Shown here piece by piece: positions 6,325 through 8,995 of a DNA stretch of 8,995 nt. The notes under the pieces are model-generated. The model saw nothing but the letters and a program-made list of their open reading frames with translations. It was not told the DNA's origin and did no database searches. The DNA lies in assembly GCA_031259485.1 (NCBI GenBank), contig JAIRLH010000087.1, positions 1-8,995 on the forward strand, given 5' to 3'. The first letter of the stretch is position 1, and each line of letters opens with the position of its first letter. The translations under genes were made by a program, and so were the position numbers. The stretch is from Elusimicrobiota bacterium (GTDB taxonomy: Bacteria; Elusimicrobiota; Elusimicrobia; Elusimicrobiales; Elusimicrobiaceae).

Positions 6325-7566
6325 ATGGCAAAGTTTGTATATAACGCTCAGGACTCCAGAGGGCGCAACTACAAAGGCGCAATAAACGCCGAAAGCCGCG
6401 ATAAAGCTCTTGAATACCTGCAAAGCAAAGGCGTGCTTGTGATAGACATCTCCGTCGCCGCCGCAAAGAAAGGACTGTTCAAAAGCGGCGCGGGCGGCGG
6501 CAAAATACCCGGCCACGTTATGGCTTTCTTCGCCGAGCAGCTGGCCACGCTTATCGCGGGCGGCGTGCCGCTCGTACGCGCGATTTCGCTGCTGGGCGAA
6601 TATTCAACGGACAAGAATCTGGGCGCGGTTTTGCTGGGCGTCGCGCGCGACGTCGCGGGCGGCAATTCCCTGCACGGCGCGCTGGAAAGATATCCCAAAG
6701 TTTTCAACTATACCTGGCTCTCCATGGTGCAGGCGGGCGAGGTCGGCGGACATTTAAGCGAAGCTCTGCTGCAGATAGCCAAATACGTCAAATCGACGGA
6801 GATGCTTAAAAGCAAAATTATCACGGCCATCACTTATCCGGCGATATTGTTCATAATGTCCGTGGGCGTGCTTATTTATTTCGTCGTCGGCATAGTGCCG
6901 ACTTTCGCCGCGATATTTAAAGATTTTGACATGACGCTGCCCGCGCTTACGCTGTTCATACTTGCGGTGTCAACCGTGATAAGGGAGCATATATTCCTGC
7001 TTATTCTGGGGCTGGCGGGCGCCGGTTTTGCGTTTTATCTCTTCATTTCCACGCCGGCGGGCAAAAGGGCTTGGCATACTTTCCATTTGAAAGTGCCGAT
7101 TTTCGGCTCTTTTATAAGGAATATTTATTTTGAGCGCGTTCTATCCACCATGGCCACGCTGCTCAACAGCGGCGTGAGTATCATCAACGTGCTTAACGTT
7201 ATGGAGGACGCTTTCGCGGGCAATGTGATAATCCGCGACGCGGTTATAAACGCGAGGCGCGACGTTGCTTCCGGCAAAAGCATATCCGAGGCTTTCCGCC
7301 GCGCGGGCGTTTTCCCCGGGCTGATGACGGAAATGATGCTGATGGGCGAGGAATCGGGCAGACTGCCGGGCATTCTGGACACGCTTTCTAAGTTTTACAG
7401 CGAGCAAATCAACCAGTTTATAGCCCGCTTCTCCGCGCTGATAGACCCCATTCTGGTTGTGGGCATAGGCGCGATTATAGGCGTGGTGGTGCTGTCAATA
7501 TTCATGCCGATATTCAAGATGTCGCAGATAGGCATGAGCAGCGGCGGCAGCGGCGGAGGGATGTAA
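6325..7566 (+). CDS. pilC: PilC, T4P inner-membrane platform protein
   Basis: A 413-residue GspF/PilC-family protein of usual length. It spans the inner membrane, couples to the PilB ATPase and helps load pilins into the growing fibre. A short N-terminal domain opens with KFVYNAQDSRGRNYKG, the common family start. Two tandem T2SSF domains begin at about residue 68 (FFAEQLATLIAGGVPL) and 269 (FERVLSTMATLLNSGV); each contains the GE-type turn (AGEVGGHLSEAL and MGEESGRLPGIL). Membrane helices lie at about 170-190, 222-243 and 375-397. The tail ends in a glycine/serine-rich GGSGGGM. The ATG has AAGGGG 8 nt upstream. It follows pilB after 115 nt. Confidence 0.95.
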   Translation: MAKFVYNAQDSRGRNYKGAINAESRDKALEYLQSKGVLVIDISVAAAKKGLFKSGAGGGKIPGHVMAFFAEQLATLIAGGVPLVRAISLLGEYSTDKNLGAVLLGVARDVAGGNSLHGALERYPKVFNYTWLSMVQAGEVGGHLSEALLQIAKYVKSTEMLKSKIITAITYPAILFIMSVGVLIYFVVGIVPTFAAIFKDFDMTLPALTLFILAVSTVIREHIFLLILGLAGAGFAFYLFISTPAGKRAWHTFHLKVPIFGSFIRNIYFERVLSTMATLLNSGVSIINVLNVMEDAFAGNVIIRDAVINARRDVASGKSISEAFRRAGVFPGLMTEMMLMGEESGRLPGILDTLSKFYSEQINQFIARFSALIDPILVVGIGAIIGVVVLSIFMPIFKMSQIGMSSGGSGGGM

Positions 7567-7579
7567 AGTTTTCAATAAA

Positions 7580-7618
7580 AATTCTCCTCCCCAAGGGGGA
7601 GAGTTAATAAAGGAGCGG
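7580..7618 (+). repeat. Intergenic hairpin repeat, copy 2 (pilC-pilin gap)
   Basis: AATTCTCC (7580-7587) pairs with GGAGAGTT (7598-7605) with one T-G wobble. The stem continues inward as CCC (7589-7591) with GGG (7595-7597), leaving T7588 bulged and CAA as the loop. It is followed by AAAGGAGCGG at 7609-7618. Both the outer stem and the tail correspond to copy 1 at 2553-2590. The wobble still pairs in RNA, which hints that the structure matters as RNA. No T-tract follows. Confidence 0.65.
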
Positions 7619-7690
7619 GCCGCTTCCCCAAAGGGCGGGCGTTTCGGCTCAAAGGGGGCTGAAGTGATGTCGGAAATATCAGAGGCTTTT

Positions 7691-8299
7691 ATGCCGAACA
7701 AAAAAGGTTTTACTCTTCTTGAAATCCTCGTAGTGATTGTGGTGATCGCCATTTTATCGCTGCTTGCCATGGCGTCATATAAACGCGCTCGCGTAACCTC
7801 GCAGAATGAAATGGCCCGCGTCAAACTGGTGGAAGTCGCCGCCGCCGCGCAAATGTATAACGAGGACGCCCGCGGCGAGAATCGCGTGGCCGGCGGTTTC
7901 GGCCGGAGTCCCGTGGCCAATTTCCAGCGCGCGGAACTTTTATTTTCCAGGACGGCGACTAATGATATTTCGGCCTCCACATATTCCTATCTCAAAAATA
8001 AAGAATGGAACCAAGTCGGCGCGTGCGCGGGAGGGGGCAATGACTGCGTCTTGCACTACCGCGGCTATAATTTTTACGTCTGTAATCCGGATTCAACTTC
8101 AACCGCGGGCCAGCCCGCGGGCTCCGGCTGCGACGGCAAAATGATAGCCACCATGACTGGCCCGACATGCTCCGGCTCATGCTCCGGCGCGACGTGTGAG
8201 GACGGCGTCAACCCGCAGGCGGTGAAGGAATACTGCGGCAAAAAATGGTGGGTGTCAAGGGAAAATCTGGGCGCGGTCGGCTCCGATTACGGCGGTTAA
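7691..8299 (+). CDS. Type IV prepilin-like protein, cysteine-rich
   Basis: The N-terminus is a classic class III signal: short basic leader MPNKKG, then mature FTLLEILVVIVVIAILSLLA with Glu at mature position 5 and a hydrophobic helix of about 20 residues. The PilD peptidase would cleave after the Gly. The globular part (about residues 40-202) has eight cysteines, all in its C-terminal two thirds, including TCSGSC and GATC, suggesting disulfides in the periplasm. ATG 7691 has AGAGG 5 nt upstream and gives a normal 6-residue leader. Alternative in-frame starts are ATG 7667 (14-residue leader, with AGGGGG 8 nt upstream) and GTG 7664. A central YNFYVCN segment parallels YNFVIGN of the next pilin, so the two are probably paralogues. 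Whether it is a major pilin, a minor pilin or a pseudopilin cannot be told. Confidence 0.85.
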   Translation: MPNKKGFTLLEILVVIVVIAILSLLAMASYKRARVTSQNEMARVKLVEVAAAAQMYNEDARGENRVAGGFGRSPVANFQRAELLFSRTATNDISASTYSYLKNKEWNQVGACAGGGNDCVLHYRGYNFYVCNPDSTSTAGQPAGSGCDGKMIATMTGPTCSGSCSGATCEDGVNPQAVKEYCGKKWWVSRENLGAVGSDYGG

Positions 8300-8311
8300 A
8301 ACGGGGGGATT

Positions 8312-8779
8312 ATGGGTCAGAAATTTATGGATAAAAAAGGTTTTACTCTTATAGAGCTACTGGTCGCCATACTCATAATTTTGATACTGGCCGGCTACAG
8401 TATTTTTGCGTATATGGAATCGGTTGAGGACGCGTCAAACGCCAAAGCAAAGGCGACTTTGGAGCTCATTAACTCTGCCATGGAAAGATTTAAGATTGAG
8501 TACCCGAACCAGAATTTAACGGGCACTTTCACCAATGAGCACAATATCACGACATGCAGCAAGATGGACAAGAATCCCTCGCGCCTTATAGGTTGCAATT
8601 ATCTCCAGAAGACGGATTTTGACAATGCGGATTATAATTTTGTAATCGGCAATACCTGCGGCGACGGCTATGTTTATATGACGCCCAAAGCCGGCAAAGT
8701 AGAAGGCAAGTACGCCGCTCCTGATTGCGCCGGCATAAATATGAAGAGAGGAGGCAAAGCGACCGATGGCACCATGTGA
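8312..8779 (+). CDS. Type IV prepilin-like protein (small pilin)
   Basis: A 155-residue prepilin. The leader MGQKFMDKKG precedes mature FTLIELLVAILIILILAGYS, with Glu at mature position 5 and one N-terminal membrane/packing helix. Helical residues after it include NAKAKATLELINSAMERF, then EYPNQNLTG, a motif shared with the next gene. Four cysteines lie in the C-terminal half (TTC, GCN, NTC, DCA). ATG 8312 is supported by a G-run (8303-8308) a few bases upstream; ATG 8327 would give the minimal leader MDKKG but has a weaker site. The gene begins 12 nt after the previous pilin and overlaps the next by 14 nt. An 18-nt stretch coding for KKGFTL is identical to the preceding pilin gene. Its size would fit a major or minor pilin. 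Confidence 0.88.
   Translation: MGQKFMDKKGFTLIELLVAILIILILAGYSIFAYMESVEDASNAKAKATLELINSAMERFKIEYPNQNLTGTFTNEHNITTCSKMDKNPSRLIGCNYLQKTDFDNADYNFVIGNTCGDGYVYMTPKAGKVEGKYAAPDCAGINMKRGGKATDGTM
8749..8754 (+). promoter_or_regulatory. Ribosome binding site of the third pilin
   Basis: AGGAGG lies within the 3' end of the second pilin gene, 11 nt before ATG 8766. The spacing is rather long, but there is no nearer in-frame start. Confidence 0.55.
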
Positions 8780-8995
8780 TAAAAAGGGTTTTTCCCTGGC
8801 CGAGCTGCTGGCCGTAATGGCAATAATGGCAATAATGGCGGCCGTCAGCACTTTTTACGCGCGCGATTATATGAAGGACGCCGCCAACGATAAAGCCAAA
8901 GTCGCCATGCAGGTGGCGGCGCAGGCATATAAAAATTTCAAGGCGGATTACCCGCGCGCCTCGCTTACCGGCCAAATCAACGGAACGGCAAGCGC
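8766..8995 (+). CDS. Type IV prepilin-like protein, 3' truncated by window end
   Basis: This frame is open from ATG 8766 to the right edge (76 complete codons). The leader MAPCDKKG is followed by mature FSLAELLAVMAIMAIMAAVS, with Glu at mature position 5 and a hydrophobic helix. The following region NDKAKVAMQVAAQAYKNF then DYPRASLTG aligns with NAKAKATLELINSAMERF and EYPNQNLTG in the preceding gene, so these are tandem paralogues. The start overlaps the previous pilin by 14 nt in a different frame, consistent with translational coupling. The helix contains a 9-bp DNA tandem repeat. A cysteine in the leader would be removed with it on processing. Confidence 0.85.
   Translation, partial: MAPCDKKGFSLAELLAVMAIMAIMAAVSTFYARDYMKDAANDKAKVAMQVAAQAYKNFKADYPRASLTGQINGTAS

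Noticed and set aside
7495..7980. Minus-strand frame spanning the pilC end and the first pilin.
   Set aside because: It crosses two genuine genes and the hairpin repeat, with no recognisable domain.

Overview
This window is a block of type IV pilus (T4P) genes, all on the + strand. The layout is an inner-membrane PilM-PilN fusion, then pilO, pilP, pilQ (secretin), pilB (extension ATPase), pilC (platform protein) and three type IV prepilin-like genes. The last prepilin runs off the right edge. PilM/N/O/P beside a secretin identifies a T4P rather than a type II secretion system, where GspL/M/C would be expected. No pilT, pilD, tRNA, rRNA, CRISPR array or insertion sequence is visible.

The organism looks like a Gram-negative bacterium, because it has an outer-membrane secretin and signal peptides. 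The DNA is moderately GC-rich but uses ATA for isoleucine freely. Small tandem pilins carrying a 'YP...LTG' motif make me favour Elusimicrobiota or a nearby phylum. That is an inference from protein style, not a demonstrated identification.

Region by region: positions 1-124 carry an open frame that ends at TAA (122-124). The same frame then continues without interruption as PilM-like sequence to 1444, so the pilMN gene looks split by one in-frame stop. pilO overlaps it in an ATGA junction, and pilP follows after 2 nt. pilQ, pilB, pilC and the first pilin are each preceded by roughly 100-220 nt non-coding gaps. Each gap holds GC-rich inverted repeats, and some of these are related to each other. 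The pilin genes are then tightly packed, with a 14-nt overlap between the second and third.

Functionally, PilM/N/O/P would form the cytoplasmic ring and periplasmic alignment complex that links the motor (PilB on PilC) to the PilQ pore, through which prepilin-derived fibres emerge. No unknown system is evident. The points worth a second look are the in-frame stop, the PilMN fusion, the repeat-bearing gaps, the degenerate MshEN motif of PilB, and the tandem pilins, the first of which is cysteine-rich.
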